DNA from: Syntrophus sp. PtaU1.Bin005 | Lineage (GTDB): Bacteria > Desulfobacterota > Syntrophia > Syntrophales > Syntrophaceae | Reading direction: 5' to 3' | DNA length: 47,385 bases | NCBI GenBank assembly: GCA_002067745.1 | Contig: MVRU01000016.1 | Span: 1-47,385, forward strand | Part shown: positions 37,181 to 45,424 of the stretch, in pieces | How the letters are laid out: each line of letters begins with the position of its first letter | Numbering within the stretch: the first letter of the stretch is position 1 | Notes under the pieces: generated by a model | Told to the model about the DNA's origin: nothing | The model's database searches: none | What the model saw: only the letters and a program-made list of their open reading frames with translations | Program-made: the position numbers and the translations under genes

Positions 37181-38599
37181 TCAGGTGTTCTCGGCAAGAA
37201 AAAGAAATCCGTTTCGGATCAGCGCCAGTTCATCCTCGGCAACCGTGCGCAGATCCAGCAGGAGTTCATTTTCGGCCACCCGGACAATAATCGGCAGGTC
37301 AAGCCGGCGCAGGCGCTCTTCCAGACGCCCGGCAGAGCAACCGGCCATCCGCACCCCCACCATCATGGTCGGGATTTCCATTCCAGGCAAGGCCCCTCCC
37401 CCGACCATCGACGCCCCCGGCCTTAACGCCAGGGAAAAAGAGTCCGGCAAAGCCCGCTTCAAGAGCCGCTTCAATTTGCCGGCCCGGCGCGTCACATCGT
37501 CCAGGGATTCGGTCAGGGCTTTGAGAATCCGCAGCCGGTTCACAGCCTCCCGTGGATTCAGGTAAACCCTCAGGGTCGCTTCCAGCGCGGCCAGGGTCAG
37601 CTTGTCGATCCGCAGGGCCCGGTTCAGGGGATTCCTCTGAATGGCAGCGAGAAGATCCCGTCGGCCCAGGATGATCCCGGCCTGCGGCCCCCCCAGCATC
37701 TTGTCGCCGCTGAACGTCAGGACATCCACACCCGTGGCGGCTACCGCCCGGACGACGGGCTCGGCGGGCAGGCCATGTTCCGACAGGTCGATAAAGCATC
37801 CGCTGCCCACATCGTACATGACCGGAAGGGCATGCTTTTTCCCCAGCGCCACCAGTTCCTCCAGCGAAGCCTCTTCCGTAAAGCCCGTCATCTTGAAATT
37901 ACTGGAATGCACCTTGAGGATCAGTCCCGTCTCCGGGGTAATGGCCCGCTCGTAATCCGCCAGGCGGGTCCGGTTGGTCGTTCCCACTTCCCTCAGCCGG
38001 GCGCCGCTTTTTTCCATGATTTCCGGAATGCGGAATTCTCCGCCGATCTCCACAAGCTCCCCCCTGGAAACAATGACCTCCCGGCCCTCCGCCAGGGCAT
38101 TGAGGGCCAGCAGCACGGCGGCGGCATTGTTGTTGACCACCAGGGCGTCCTCAACCCCCGCAAGAAGACAGAGCAGCTCCCGGACGGCATCATAGCGCTT
38201 TCCCCGTTCGCCTCTGGCCAGGTCATACTCCAGATTGGAGTATCCTTCAGCCACGGCCAGCAGCCGTTCTCTCGCCTCCGGGCACAGCGGCGCCCTTCCC
38301 AGGTTGGTGTGCAGAATAACCCCCGTGGCGTTGATGACGCGCTTCAGCCGTGGGGCGTGCAGGGCCTCAATGCGCTTTTCCACGAGGTCGGCGATTTCCT
38401 CGGCCATGGGAAGGCGGATTTTCTCCGCCGAACCCTTCTGCCGGAGAATCGAACGGCGCAGATTCTCCACAGACTCCCGGCATGCGGCCCGGACGATTTC
38501 ACGGGGAGTTTGGCGCCCTGTGCCCCGCCCTTCCAGGATCAGCATAATGTCGTTGATGTTCGGAAGTCCCCGCAGCAATGTCTGGATCTGTTCATTCAT
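37181..38599 (-). CDS. selA: L-seryl-tRNA(Sec) selenium transferase
   Basis: PLP enzyme converting Ser-tRNA(Sec) to Sec-tRNA(Sec) using selenophosphate. N-terminal tRNA-binding helices, then VINATGVILHTNLGRAPL and the PLP Lys300 in TFSGDKMLGGPQAG. 472 residues, full length. AGGAG lies 8 bases upstream of the start. It implies selenoproteins elsewhere in the genome; selB and the tRNA-Sec gene are not in the window. The start overlaps the radical SAM gene by 8 bases. Confidence 0.96.
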   Translation of the reverse strand: MNEQIQTLLRGLPNINDIMLILEGRGTGRQTPREIVRAACRESVENLRRSILRQKGSAEKIRLPMAEEIADLVEKRIEALHAPRLKRVINATGVILHTNLGRAPLCPEARERLLAVAEGYSNLEYDLARGERGKRYDAVRELLCLLAGVEDALVVNNNAAAVLLALNALAEGREVIVSRGELVEIGGEFRIPEIMEKSGARLREVGTTNRTRLADYERAITPETGLILKVHSSNFKMTGFTEEASLEELVALGKKHALPVMYDVGSGCFIDLSEHGLPAEPVVRAVAATGVDVLTFSGDKMLGGPQAGIILGRRDLLAAIQRNPLNRALRIDKLTLAALEATLRVYLNPREAVNRLRILKALTESLDDVTRRAGKLKRLLKRALPDSFSLALRPGASMVGGGALPGMEIPTMMVGVRMAGCSAGRLEERLRRLDLPIIVRVAENELLLDLRTVAEDELALIRNGFLFLAENT

Positions 38600-39935
38600 G
38601 GACCTGCTCCTGAATTCTGGAGAGAGGAAGGGGACGATCCGTTGCGGGGGTGTCCGCCCGGCAGAAGTCGCGGAAATTATTCACCGCCGTAAAGAATTCC
38701 CTCATGATGACCACCCAGAGATAGCAGCCCCGCCGGGTCAGCTGCCAGTCCGGCGCCGAGTACCTCAAAGCGCCGACGAGCAGGAAAAGGATCAAATCCA
38801 GCCAAAGCCAGGGAGACAGGCGGCCGCCGTATTTTGCCGTCAACTCAGAGTGGTTCAACCGTGTCGAAAAGAGCTTCATGACGAAATCATACCGCATCCG
38901 CTCCTCAAGGGTAAATGTCCGCGCAGCCATCAGAGGCAGCTCATCCTCGCCCAGACGCTTGCAGTATTCGGCCAGATCAAAGGTGTTGGCGTAGCAGACG
39001 CCGTCCAGGTAGCCGATGGAGCCGCTCCCCAGACCCGCGTATTCATCATAATCCACGATATACTCGTCGATCATGGTCCCCTTGCGGGAAAAGCACCAGG
39101 CTGAAGAAAAGCGGTACTCCCCGCCGAGCCTCTCCCGTATCCGCTCGTAGAAGGCTTTTTCCCTCTCCATGCTCACCCGCCCCAGTGTCCGGGTGACCAC
39201 TTTCCTTGTGGAATCCGAAACCATGAGCGGGTACCAGGTAACCTGGTCCACTCCCAGGTCCAGGAGAATATCCAGGTCCCGTTCCAGCATGGCCATATCC
39301 TGTGAGGGGAAGTTGAAGATCATATCGGCATTGAGGGTGTCAAAACGCCCCTGCGCCAGTTGAAGCCTTTCCATGATCTCGGCGCCGCTGCCGTATTTGT
39401 CATAGCGGTCCATGGCCTTCAGCAGCCCATCATTGAAACTCTGGACGCCCACGGAAAGGCGGTTGATTCCCATCCGGCTCAGCCGGTCGAGGCGCTCGGG
39501 GGTCAGATGGTTCGGATTGGTTTCCACCGACACTTCCCGGATGGAAAAACACCGGCGGACCAGCTCCAGGGTTTCCTCCAACTCATCCGGCAGGATCGTG
39601 GGCGTCCCGCCGCCGACATAGACGCCGCCAAAGCGGTAGCCCTTCTCCTTGTAAAGGCGGATTTCGCTGCGCAGAGCGGAGAAATATTCCCGGCAGCGCC
39701 CCTCTTCGAAGACAAAGCGGTTGAAGGAGCAATAGGGACAGAGGCGTTCGCAAAAGGGGACATGAAGATACAGGAGGCGGGGCTCGCCCGACGACACGGC
39801 GGGCAGGAAAGGCTTCCGGCCCTCCTGGAAGCGCATAACCCGCGAAAAGTTCCGCCGGGCCATATAACCGACAATGGATGGGATCACGTTTATTTTCCGG
39901 TTTGCTGACGTTTCTTTTGGAGGGGAGAAAAACAC
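38592..39935 (-). CDS. Radical SAM protein, coproporphyrinogen III oxidase-like (HemW/HemN family)
   Basis: The [4Fe-4S] motif is C62-X3-C66-X2-C69 in PFCERLCPYCSF. It is followed by VYVGGGTPT, VSVETNPNHL and RLSVGVQSFND, typical of the HemN/HemW group. The C-terminus has a hydrophobic stretch (about 385-400, SPWLWLDLILFLLVGALR) not seen in classic HemW. Oxygen-independent heme synthesis or heme delivery is possible, but the substrate is uncertain. The 5' end is unsure: GTG 39935 is the longest, and GTG 39887 or ATG 39863 are alternatives. Confidence 0.8.
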   Translation of the reverse strand: MFFSPPKETSANRKINVIPSIVGYMARRNFSRVMRFQEGRKPFLPAVSSGEPRLLYLHVPFCERLCPYCSFNRFVFEEGRCREYFSALRSEIRLYKEKGYRFGGVYVGGGTPTILPDELEETLELVRRCFSIREVSVETNPNHLTPERLDRLSRMGINRLSVGVQSFNDGLLKAMDRYDKYGSGAEIMERLQLAQGRFDTLNADMIFNFPSQDMAMLERDLDILLDLGVDQVTWYPLMVSDSTRKVVTRTLGRVSMEREKAFYERIRERLGGEYRFSSAWCFSRKGTMIDEYIVDYDEYAGLGSGSIGYLDGVCYANTFDLAEYCKRLGEDELPLMAARTFTLEERMRYDFVMKLFSTRLNHSELTAKYGGRLSPWLWLDLILFLLVGALRYSAPDWQLTRRGCYLWVVIMREFFTAVNNFRDFCRADTPATDRPLPLSRIQEQVHE

Positions 39936-39977
39936 CCCTCTTCCGCAAGAGGCAAAACGCTAACAGATCGAAAAAAG

Positions 39978-40006
39978 ATTATCAAGAATATTGTCGCCAT
40001 GACAAT
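39978..40006 (-). promoter_or_regulatory. Promoter overlapping a palindrome, ahead of the radical SAM-selA unit
   Basis: Minus-strand TTGTCA (40000-40005) and GATAAT (39978-39983), 16 bases apart. The -35 lies in the palindrome ATTGTC-GCCAT-GACAAT (39990-40006), a possible operator shared with divergent def. Confidence 0.5.
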
Positions 40007-40069
40007 CCTTGAAATGGTTGTCGTGAAATGTTATATGAAATCCTTCGAGAACATTATTCGAGGCAGTCC

Positions 40070-40642
40070 ATGAAACCGCAGAATCACAAAGTGCTGACCC
40101 TCTGGGACGACATCTCCCTCACCGATGAGGAGACGCGCATCCTGCGCACACCATCCTCAGACGTTCCTCTCCCCCTGACCCCTGAAGCCAGGGAGCAGAT
40201 TTCAACCCTGGTTGAAGCCTTTCTCGAGCTCGAAGGCGCCCTGGGGCTGGCGGCACCGCAGATTGGAATCAACAGAAAGATCGTCATATTCCGCAACAAG
40301 GGATTTGATGAAGAGCACTGGTCCAGGAAGGAAAGGGACTATGACCTGCTCATAAACCCCCGCATTACACAGACGCGGGGGGAACCCGTCAAGGGGGCGG
40401 AGGGTTGCCTCTCCTGCCCGGAAGTCCAGGTCGAGGTCTACCGCTTCCCGGAAATCAAGGTGCGGGCCTACGACATCAAGGGCAACCGGATCAGCAAACG
40501 GTACGAGGATTTTCTCGCCCGCATCGCCCAGCACGAGATCGATCACCTCGACGGACGATTGATTGTGGATTATGAAGGCCCGATCTACTTCCCCAAAGAA
40601 AAGAAAAGCTTCTTTGAACGGATTTTTGCAAAAATCACCTGA
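40070..40642 (+). CDS. def: Peptide deformylase
   Basis: Removes the formyl group from nascent proteins. All three motifs are present: GLAAPQIG, EGCLS and HEIDH (the Cys and two His bind the metal). ATG 40070 has GAGG six bases upstream; an ATG at 40028 has no ribosome binding site. From 40070 the product is 190 residues, with an N-terminal extension of some 20 residues relative to E. coli Def. It is not next to fmt as in many genomes but leads an operon with a beta-lactamase-fold gene. Confidence 0.9.
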   Translation: MKPQNHKVLTLWDDISLTDEETRILRTPSSDVPLPLTPEAREQISTLVEAFLELEGALGLAAPQIGINRKIVIFRNKGFDEEHWSRKERDYDLLINPRITQTRGEPVKGAEGCLSCPEVQVEVYRFPEIKVRAYDIKGNRISKRYEDFLARIAQHEIDHLDGRLIVDYEGPIYFPKEKKSFFERIFAKIT

Positions 40643-40675
40643 TGCCCCGGCATCCCATCACGAAAGCCTGCGCCC

Positions 40676-41734
40676 GTGTATTCCGCCATGCTGGTCAACG
40701 ATCCGTTCGGGGATCCCGCCGTCCTGATCAAATGCAAATACCGCCAGAAGTCCGTGCTCTTCGATCTCGGGGATCTTCACGGCCTGGCCCCCCGGGAAAT
40801 TCTCAAAGTCGGGCATATTTTCGTGTCTCACACGCATGTGGACCATTTCATCGGATTCGATACAATCCTGAGAATCTGCCTGGGAAGAAACCAGCGGATT
40901 CATCTCTTCGGCCCCCCCGGCTTCCTCTGCCAGGTTGAAAGCAAGCTGCAGGGCTACACGTGGAACCTCGTGGAAAATTACTCCAACAACTTCGAACTTC
41001 TGGCTACGGAAATCTCTCCCCTCAGCCGGCGATCCCGCCTCTATCGCTGCAGAACCGCTTTCCGCCCCGAGCCGGTCACGGAAGAAGACCTCCCCGAATC
41101 CGCCCCCCTCACGGAAGAGACGTTTTTTACCGTCCGCTGCACGTTGCTTGATCATCTCATTCCCTGCCTGGCTTTCCGATTCGAAGAAAAAAGCCGGCTG
41201 AACATCCTGAAAAACGGCCTCGAGGGCCTTGGCCTCCCCACAGGCCCATGGCTGATGGATCTCAAGGAAGCGATCCTGCAGGGCAGACCCGACGATTACC
41301 CCATCGGGATCTGGAGCAAATCCGGGGACAGGCCGACGGATCGGCGGACCTTTCCCCTGGGGTTCCTGAAGGAAAAAGCGGTCCGGATATCCCGGGGACA
41401 GCGGATCTGCTACGTGACGGACGCCGTCTTCAGTTCCGAAAATGTGGGCCGCATTCTCGCCCTGGCCGATTCCGCCGATCACCTGTTCATCGAAGCGACC
41501 TTCCTCCATGAAGATCTTGAAAAGGCGACGGGGAAGTATCATCTGACCGCCCGTCAGGCGGGCTTTCTGGCGCGGCGGGCGGCGGCCAAACGCCTTTCCC
41601 TTTTTCATTATTCACCCAAGTACAAGGGAAGAGGCGAGGCATTGCGGCTTGAAGCCATGCAGGCTTTCGACGGCCCGGGTTCCGAGCCGGTCCACCCGGT
41701 TCCGCACTCCCAGTCTAGAGGAGCAGGCTTTTGA
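40676..41734 (+). CDS. Metallo-beta-lactamase-fold protein, RNase Z-like
   Basis: The HTHVDH motif (residues 52-57) and further possible ligands (Asp249 in CYVTDA, His289, His311) suggest a two-metal hydrolase resembling RNase Z, and the tail HLTARQAGFLARRAAAKRLSLFHYSP recalls that family. The 352 residues are longer than bacterial RNase Z; a ~65-residue insert lies at about 112-175. tRNA 3' processing is possible but the substrate is unproven. GTG 40676 is the start; ATG 40688 is an alternative. Its stop overlaps the TTG start of the next gene. Confidence 0.78.
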   Translation: MYSAMLVNDPFGDPAVLIKCKYRQKSVLFDLGDLHGLAPREILKVGHIFVSHTHVDHFIGFDTILRICLGRNQRIHLFGPPGFLCQVESKLQGYTWNLVENYSNNFELLATEISPLSRRSRLYRCRTAFRPEPVTEEDLPESAPLTEETFFTVRCTLLDHLIPCLAFRFEEKSRLNILKNGLEGLGLPTGPWLMDLKEAILQGRPDDYPIGIWSKSGDRPTDRRTFPLGFLKEKAVRISRGQRICYVTDAVFSSENVGRILALADSADHLFIEATFLHEDLEKATGKYHLTARQAGFLARRAAAKRLSLFHYSPKYKGRGEALRLEAMQAFDGPGSEPVHPVPHSQSRGAGF

Positions 41735-42813
41735 AGGTTCCAGCCCGTCTCACCACCTTGATCACAAAAATTTTTCTGCAGGTCCGACCCCGTGTCCATC
41801 ATTACCTGGATGGCTGGCGGCGGTTCGCCGAGGCCATCCCGGATACCGAACTGCGCCGGCAGGCCCTCATGAGCATCACGACCAAGGCGTTTCACTGTGA
41901 GGGCGGCTCCATCTATGCCCTGTTGGCCGGTCCTCACTTTGACGAAACCCTCCGGTTCATCATTGCCTACCAGACCATCAGCGACTACCTGGACAACCTC
42001 TGCGACCGCAGTACGTCACTCAATCCCGAAGACTTCCGCATGCTTCACCGGTCCATGCTGCACGCGCTGACTCCCGCGTCTTCCCTGGACGATTACTATG
42101 CCCTGCACCGGGAGCAAAACGACGGGGGATACCTGGCCGCCCTCGTTACAACCTGCCAGGAGGTATTGGGAAATCTTTCCGCATACCCCCTCATTGCCCC
42201 GTTTCTGCACAGCCTCGCGGGCCATTACCGGGAGCTGCAGGTGCATAAGCATGTCCGGAAGGATCAGCGGGTCCGGCGGCTGAATCAAATGTTTCTGAAC
42301 CACCCGGAATATCAGACTCAAATGACCTGGTACGAGTTTTCCGCCTGCACGGGATCGACTCTGGGAATCTTCTGCCTCACCGCTTCCGCCTTTCAGCGGA
42401 ATTTTGACCGGGATCGTGCCGAACGCATCGCCAGTGCCTATTTTCCCTGGGTTCAGGGGCTGCACATTCTTCTGGACTATCTGATCGATCAGGAGGAAGA
42501 CCGCCATGGCGGAGATTTGAATTTCTGCTCCTTTTACCCGGACGCGAAGGAAATGGAACGGCGCCTGAAGCATTTCTGTATCCGCGCGGATGAAAGCGTA
42601 TCGGATCTTCCGGACGCCCCCTTTCACCGGCTGATCAACCGCGGCCTTCTTGGAATCTATCTTGCGGACCCAAAGGCACGTCGGCAGAAGGAGGTCCGGG
42701 AAATCGGTCGAAGCCTGATCGTACAGGGAGGGGCTGCGGCGGTTTTCTTTTTTACCCATTGCCTGATCTACCGCTGGATTTCTGAAAAGAGGCACCGCCA
42801 GGAACGTCCCTGA
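41731..42813 (+). CDS. DUF2600 (YtpB-like) large-terpene synthase
   Basis: Homologue of Bacillus YtpB, which cyclises tetraprenyl (heptaprenyl) diphosphate to tetraprenyl-beta-curcumene. Both Asp-rich metal sites are visible: DYLDNLCD (residues 85-92) and DYLIDQEED (248-256). The 360 residues are the family length. The start is TTG 41731, with AGAGGAG upstream. TTG overlaps the previous TGA, so translation is coupled. The C-terminal hydrophobic stretch (about 335-350) suggests membrane contact. The substrate here is inferred only. Confidence 0.82.
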   Translation: MKVPARLTTLITKIFLQVRPRVHHYLDGWRRFAEAIPDTELRRQALMSITTKAFHCEGGSIYALLAGPHFDETLRFIIAYQTISDYLDNLCDRSTSLNPEDFRMLHRSMLHALTPASSLDDYYALHREQNDGGYLAALVTTCQEVLGNLSAYPLIAPFLHSLAGHYRELQVHKHVRKDQRVRRLNQMFLNHPEYQTQMTWYEFSACTGSTLGIFCLTASAFQRNFDRDRAERIASAYFPWVQGLHILLDYLIDQEEDRHGGDLNFCSFYPDAKEMERRLKHFCIRADESVSDLPDAPFHRLINRGLLGIYLADPKARRQKEVREIGRSLIVQGGAAAVFFFTHCLIYRWISEKRHRQERP

Positions 42814-42945
42814 TTCGTTATTCCCCAGGAAGTGGAGAAAAATTCATCAATTTCCGGACCATTTCCCGATCCGCCCTCCTGAAGCTTCTCTCGATTCCCC
42901 ATAAAAATTCAACCCTTAACAATTATTTTGTTTGTCTCTTGAACA

Positions 42946-42961
42946 TGGCACATACGATGCA
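42946..42961 (+). promoter_or_regulatory. Sigma-54 (RpoN) promoter
   Basis: TGGCAC (42946-42951) and ATGCA (42957-42961) match the -24/-12 consensus TGGCAC-N5-TTGCA with a single difference, and GG-N10-GC spacing is exact. A start near 42972 would leave a short leader before the ribosome binding site AAGGAG of the gene at 43001. Upstream activator sites are not evident. Confidence 0.8.
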
Positions 42962-43000
42962 GCATGGCGAACAAACTTGATGGAAGGAGACACCCCGAAC

Positions 43001-43417
43001 ATGGAGAGATTGGCTGTATGGATCATCGGCTTGGCCTTTCTTGTCAGCGCCGCGGCGTTTGCCGGTGACCAGGCAGTCCCGGGTTCTTCGGAATCCGAAC
43101 ACATCAAGGGGACATCCCTGAAGACCGTCAAGATGAAAACGACGGGCAGGGTCGTGGAGGTTACGGACACCCTGCTGAAAATCGAGCGCTCCGTTAAAGG
43201 AACAGTAGAAACGTTTGAATTCACGTTAGAAAAACCCATTACAAAGTTCAAGATCGGCGATAAGGTTGTCGTCCGCTACATCACCCGGGGTGATAAAAAC
43301 GTCTTGAGGGAGATCACGCTGCAGCGAAGGGCAAAGCCTTTGAAAAAGATCCTGCAGCCCGGCGAAAAAGAGGAGCCGGATATTCCGCCCGCGAAGGGAT
43401 CCGGCGTCGCAAAGTGA
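43001..43417 (+). CDS. Small exported protein under a sigma-54 promoter
   Basis: 138 residues with a clear signal peptide (MERLAVWIIGLAFLVSAAAFA|GDQ). The mature part has a beta-rich segment (TTGRVVEVTDTLLKIERSV; GDKVVVRYITRGDKNVLREI), like a small OB or SH3-like barrel, and a Pro/Lys tail. I do not recognise a named family. AAGGAG lies 11 bases before ATG 43001; an ATG at 42980 in frame precedes that site and would remove it from use. Envelope role likely, exact function unknown. Confidence 0.68.
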   Translation: MERLAVWIIGLAFLVSAAAFAGDQAVPGSSESEHIKGTSLKTVKMKTTGRVVEVTDTLLKIERSVKGTVETFEFTLEKPITKFKIGDKVVVRYITRGDKNVLREITLQRRAKPLKKILQPGEKEEPDIPPAKGSGVAK

Positions 43418-43423
43418 GATAAT

Positions 43424-43461
43424 CCATGAGATTCTCATGGAAATAACGCTGTCCCCATGAG
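43424..43461 (+). promoter_or_regulatory. Alternative hairpins between the two exported-protein genes
   Basis: CTCATGG (43434-43440) can pair with CCATGAG at 43424-43430 (3-base loop) or with CCATGAG at 43455-43461 (14-base loop). The two pairings exclude each other. A tiny frame, ATG at 43457 to TGA at 43483 (8 codons), sits in the second arm. It looks like a switch for the downstream gene. Confidence 0.4.
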
Positions 43462-43499
43462 GAGGCGGCAAATAAAAAAGTGAAAAGGAGAAGGATAAA

Positions 43500-43751
43500 A
43501 TGAAGAAGGCTATGGTATTTGCGGTTGGTCTGGTTTTCCTGTTCTGCTCATCGGCATTCGCAGCTGACAAGGCTGCCGCGCCCGTAAAGGAAGAGCCGGC
43601 GAAGGTTGAAGCGGCGAAACCCGAAGCGGCGAAGAAGGAAGTCAAGAAGGCAGCCCCCAAGAAGGCCAAGGCAAAGAAGGCCCCCAAGAAGGCCGCGAAA
43701 CCTGCTGAAGAGAAGGCTGCTCCGGCTGAAGCCGTCCCCGCCGCAAAATAA
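43500..43751 (+). CDS. Lys/Ala/Pro-rich small exported protein
   Basis: 83 residues: a signal peptide (MKKAMVFAVGLVFLFCSSAFA|ADK) followed by about 60 residues almost entirely of Lys, Ala, Pro, Glu and Val, with AAPKKAKAKKAPKKAAK-type blocks resembling histone H1 tails. The mature protein is probably unfolded and highly basic in its middle with acidic ends. AAAAGGAG precedes the start. It shares the unit with the gene upstream; a strong terminator follows. Function unknown; binding to acidic polymers such as LPS or DNA is only a guess. Confidence 0.72.
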   Translation: MKKAMVFAVGLVFLFCSSAFAADKAAAPVKEEPAKVEAAKPEAAKKEVKKAAPKKAKAKKAPKKAAKPAEEKAAPAEAVPAAK

Positions 43752-43780
43752 GCTCTTCGAACTGAAGTTGACGCGCTCAG

Positions 43781-43819
43781 GAGGCACGAGGGAACATTTC
43801 CCCTCGTGCCTCTTTTTTT
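43781..43819 (+). terminator. Rho-independent terminator
   Basis: A perfect 12-bp stem (GAGGCACGAGGG 43781-43792 with CCCTCGTGCCTC 43801-43812), an 8-base loop and seven T. Confidence 0.95.
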
Positions 43820-43917
43820 ACATGAAACTCCGGGGGTTTTGCTGTAATAGGCATAGAGAAAAAGGGACGGGGGACGGAAAAAACCCTCCTGCGGGATATT
43901 TCGGGTAATCGAATGCC

Positions 43918-45417
43918 ATGACCTTGAAAACGCGAATGATGATCGTCACCCTCTGCGGTCTTGCCGTCACCATGGCCTTCTGGGGATGGATGCAGCTCGG
44001 CATGCTGGAGAGGATTTTGACGGAACAGCAGTACAAAAAACTTGACGGTATTGCAGAAACGTTAAGCACCTTTTACCAGCGCTTTCCCACCCGGCGGGGT
44101 CTGTCCGCCCTGGATTCAGCCCTGGAGGAGCATATCTCGACGGATGTCCGGCTGGCCCGCATCGACATCATTTCCCGGTCCAGGGAGGACATTGATTATG
44201 TCGCCGGAGCCGGACGGGTCGCTTATGAATGGCCTGAGCATCTCATCAACGAAACGGCGGAAAAAAAGGCGAAGCGCCATTACACCCTGAAGACGGAGAC
44301 AGGACCTGCCGTGGGACTGCTTTATCCCATTCCGCGGGAAAAAGGTCACGCGGCTCAAACCATGGTCGGGGTTATTCTCTTTTCGCAATCCGACAGGGAA
44401 ATCCTCGCCCGCGCCCGATGGATGCTTTTTTTCAGTTCGCTGGGGCTGCTCGCCGCCATCGTCCTCCTGACGGCAACGAGCTACGGCTTTCTGATCGGCA
44501 GGCCCCTCCGCCGGATCATTGAAATCATCGACGACTTCCGCACAGGAAAACAGGCCAAGCGAATCCCAATCCACTCCCTGGATGAATGGGGGCAACTGGC
44601 GGACCACTTCAACGTCATGGCCGACGAGATAGAAAAATTCATCCGCCAGAATCAGGAATTGACAGAGGGTTTGGAGCTGCGGGTCAAAGAAGCCACCCTC
44701 AAGGTCGTCCACCTGCAGAGCCAGGTCAACCAGCTTCAGCAGTTGAAGGCCCTTGGATACCTGACGGCCACACTCGCCCATGACATGGGAACCCCCCTGC
44801 ATTCCGTGGCAGGCATCACGCAGCTCCTTCTGGAGCGGAAGGACTGGCCGCCGGATGTTTCCCGCAAGCTGGAGCTGATCCTGCAGCAGACGCAGAGGCT
44901 CAATTCGGTCATCCAGAACGTCCGCCGGGCGACCCGCCCGCCGGAACCGCATTTCGAATCCCTGACCATCCAGGCCATCCTGGATGATACCCTGCCGCTG
45001 ATCGAGCCGATCCTCGCGAAATCCGACGTTGAACTGGACGTTCAAACCGACGGGGACATCCCGCCTCTGCACGTCGATCACTACCGGGTTCAAACGGCCC
45101 TGTTCAACCTGATCCAGAACGCCCTGGAGGCCATGCCCCACGGGGGCAGACTGGCCCTTTCAGCCCGGGTGTCCCCCGAACGCCAGGCGATTGCCCTGAC
45201 CGTTTCAGACACCGGGTCGGGGATCCCTCCGGAGATGATGGAAAGGATCTACGAACCTTTCTTCAGCACCCATCCGGGCGAGGGAATCCGCGGTCTGGGA
45301 CTGGCCATCGTCCAGGACATCGTCAAGGCCCACGCCGGGTCGATTGAAATTGAAAGCCTGCCCGGAGAGGGAACGACGATCACCCTGTTCTTCCCCATCG
45401 TCTCCAAGCCGCAGTGA
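43918..45417 (+). CDS. Membrane sensor histidine kinase
   Basis: Membrane segments at about 8-28 and 169-193 enclose a periplasmic sensor region of about 140 residues of no recognised type. A HAMP domain (about 193-245), a coiled linker, HisKA with His288 (LAHDMGTPLH) and a HATPase domain (N box NLIQNALEA, G1 DTGSGIP, G2 GLGLAIV) follow. 499 residues. The partner is presumably the response regulator encoded just downstream on the other strand, 7 bases from the stop. No clear ribosome binding site precedes the ATG. Confidence 0.88.
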   Translation: MTLKTRMMIVTLCGLAVTMAFWGWMQLGMLERILTEQQYKKLDGIAETLSTFYQRFPTRRGLSALDSALEEHISTDVRLARIDIISRSREDIDYVAGAGRVAYEWPEHLINETAEKKAKRHYTLKTETGPAVGLLYPIPREKGHAAQTMVGVILFSQSDREILARARWMLFFSSLGLLAAIVLLTATSYGFLIGRPLRRIIEIIDDFRTGKQAKRIPIHSLDEWGQLADHFNVMADEIEKFIRQNQELTEGLELRVKEATLKVVHLQSQVNQLQQLKALGYLTATLAHDMGTPLHSVAGITQLLLERKDWPPDVSRKLELILQQTQRLNSVIQNVRRATRPPEPHFESLTIQAILDDTLPLIEPILAKSDVELDVQTDGDIPPLHVDHYRVQTALFNLIQNALEAMPHGGRLALSARVSPERQAIALTVSDTGSGIPPEMMERIYEPFFSTHPGEGIRGLGLAIVQDIVKAHAGSIEIESLPGEGTTITLFFPIVSKPQ

Positions 45418-45424
45418 CCCGCGA

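Noticed and set aside
36122-37426. 434-codon plus-strand frame opposite rluD
   Set aside because: Shadow of rluD; runs across the rluD-selA junction without any domain.
40658-41608. 316-codon minus-strand frame opposite the MBL-fold gene
   Set aside because: Shadow of a gene with HTHVDH and the other expected ligands.
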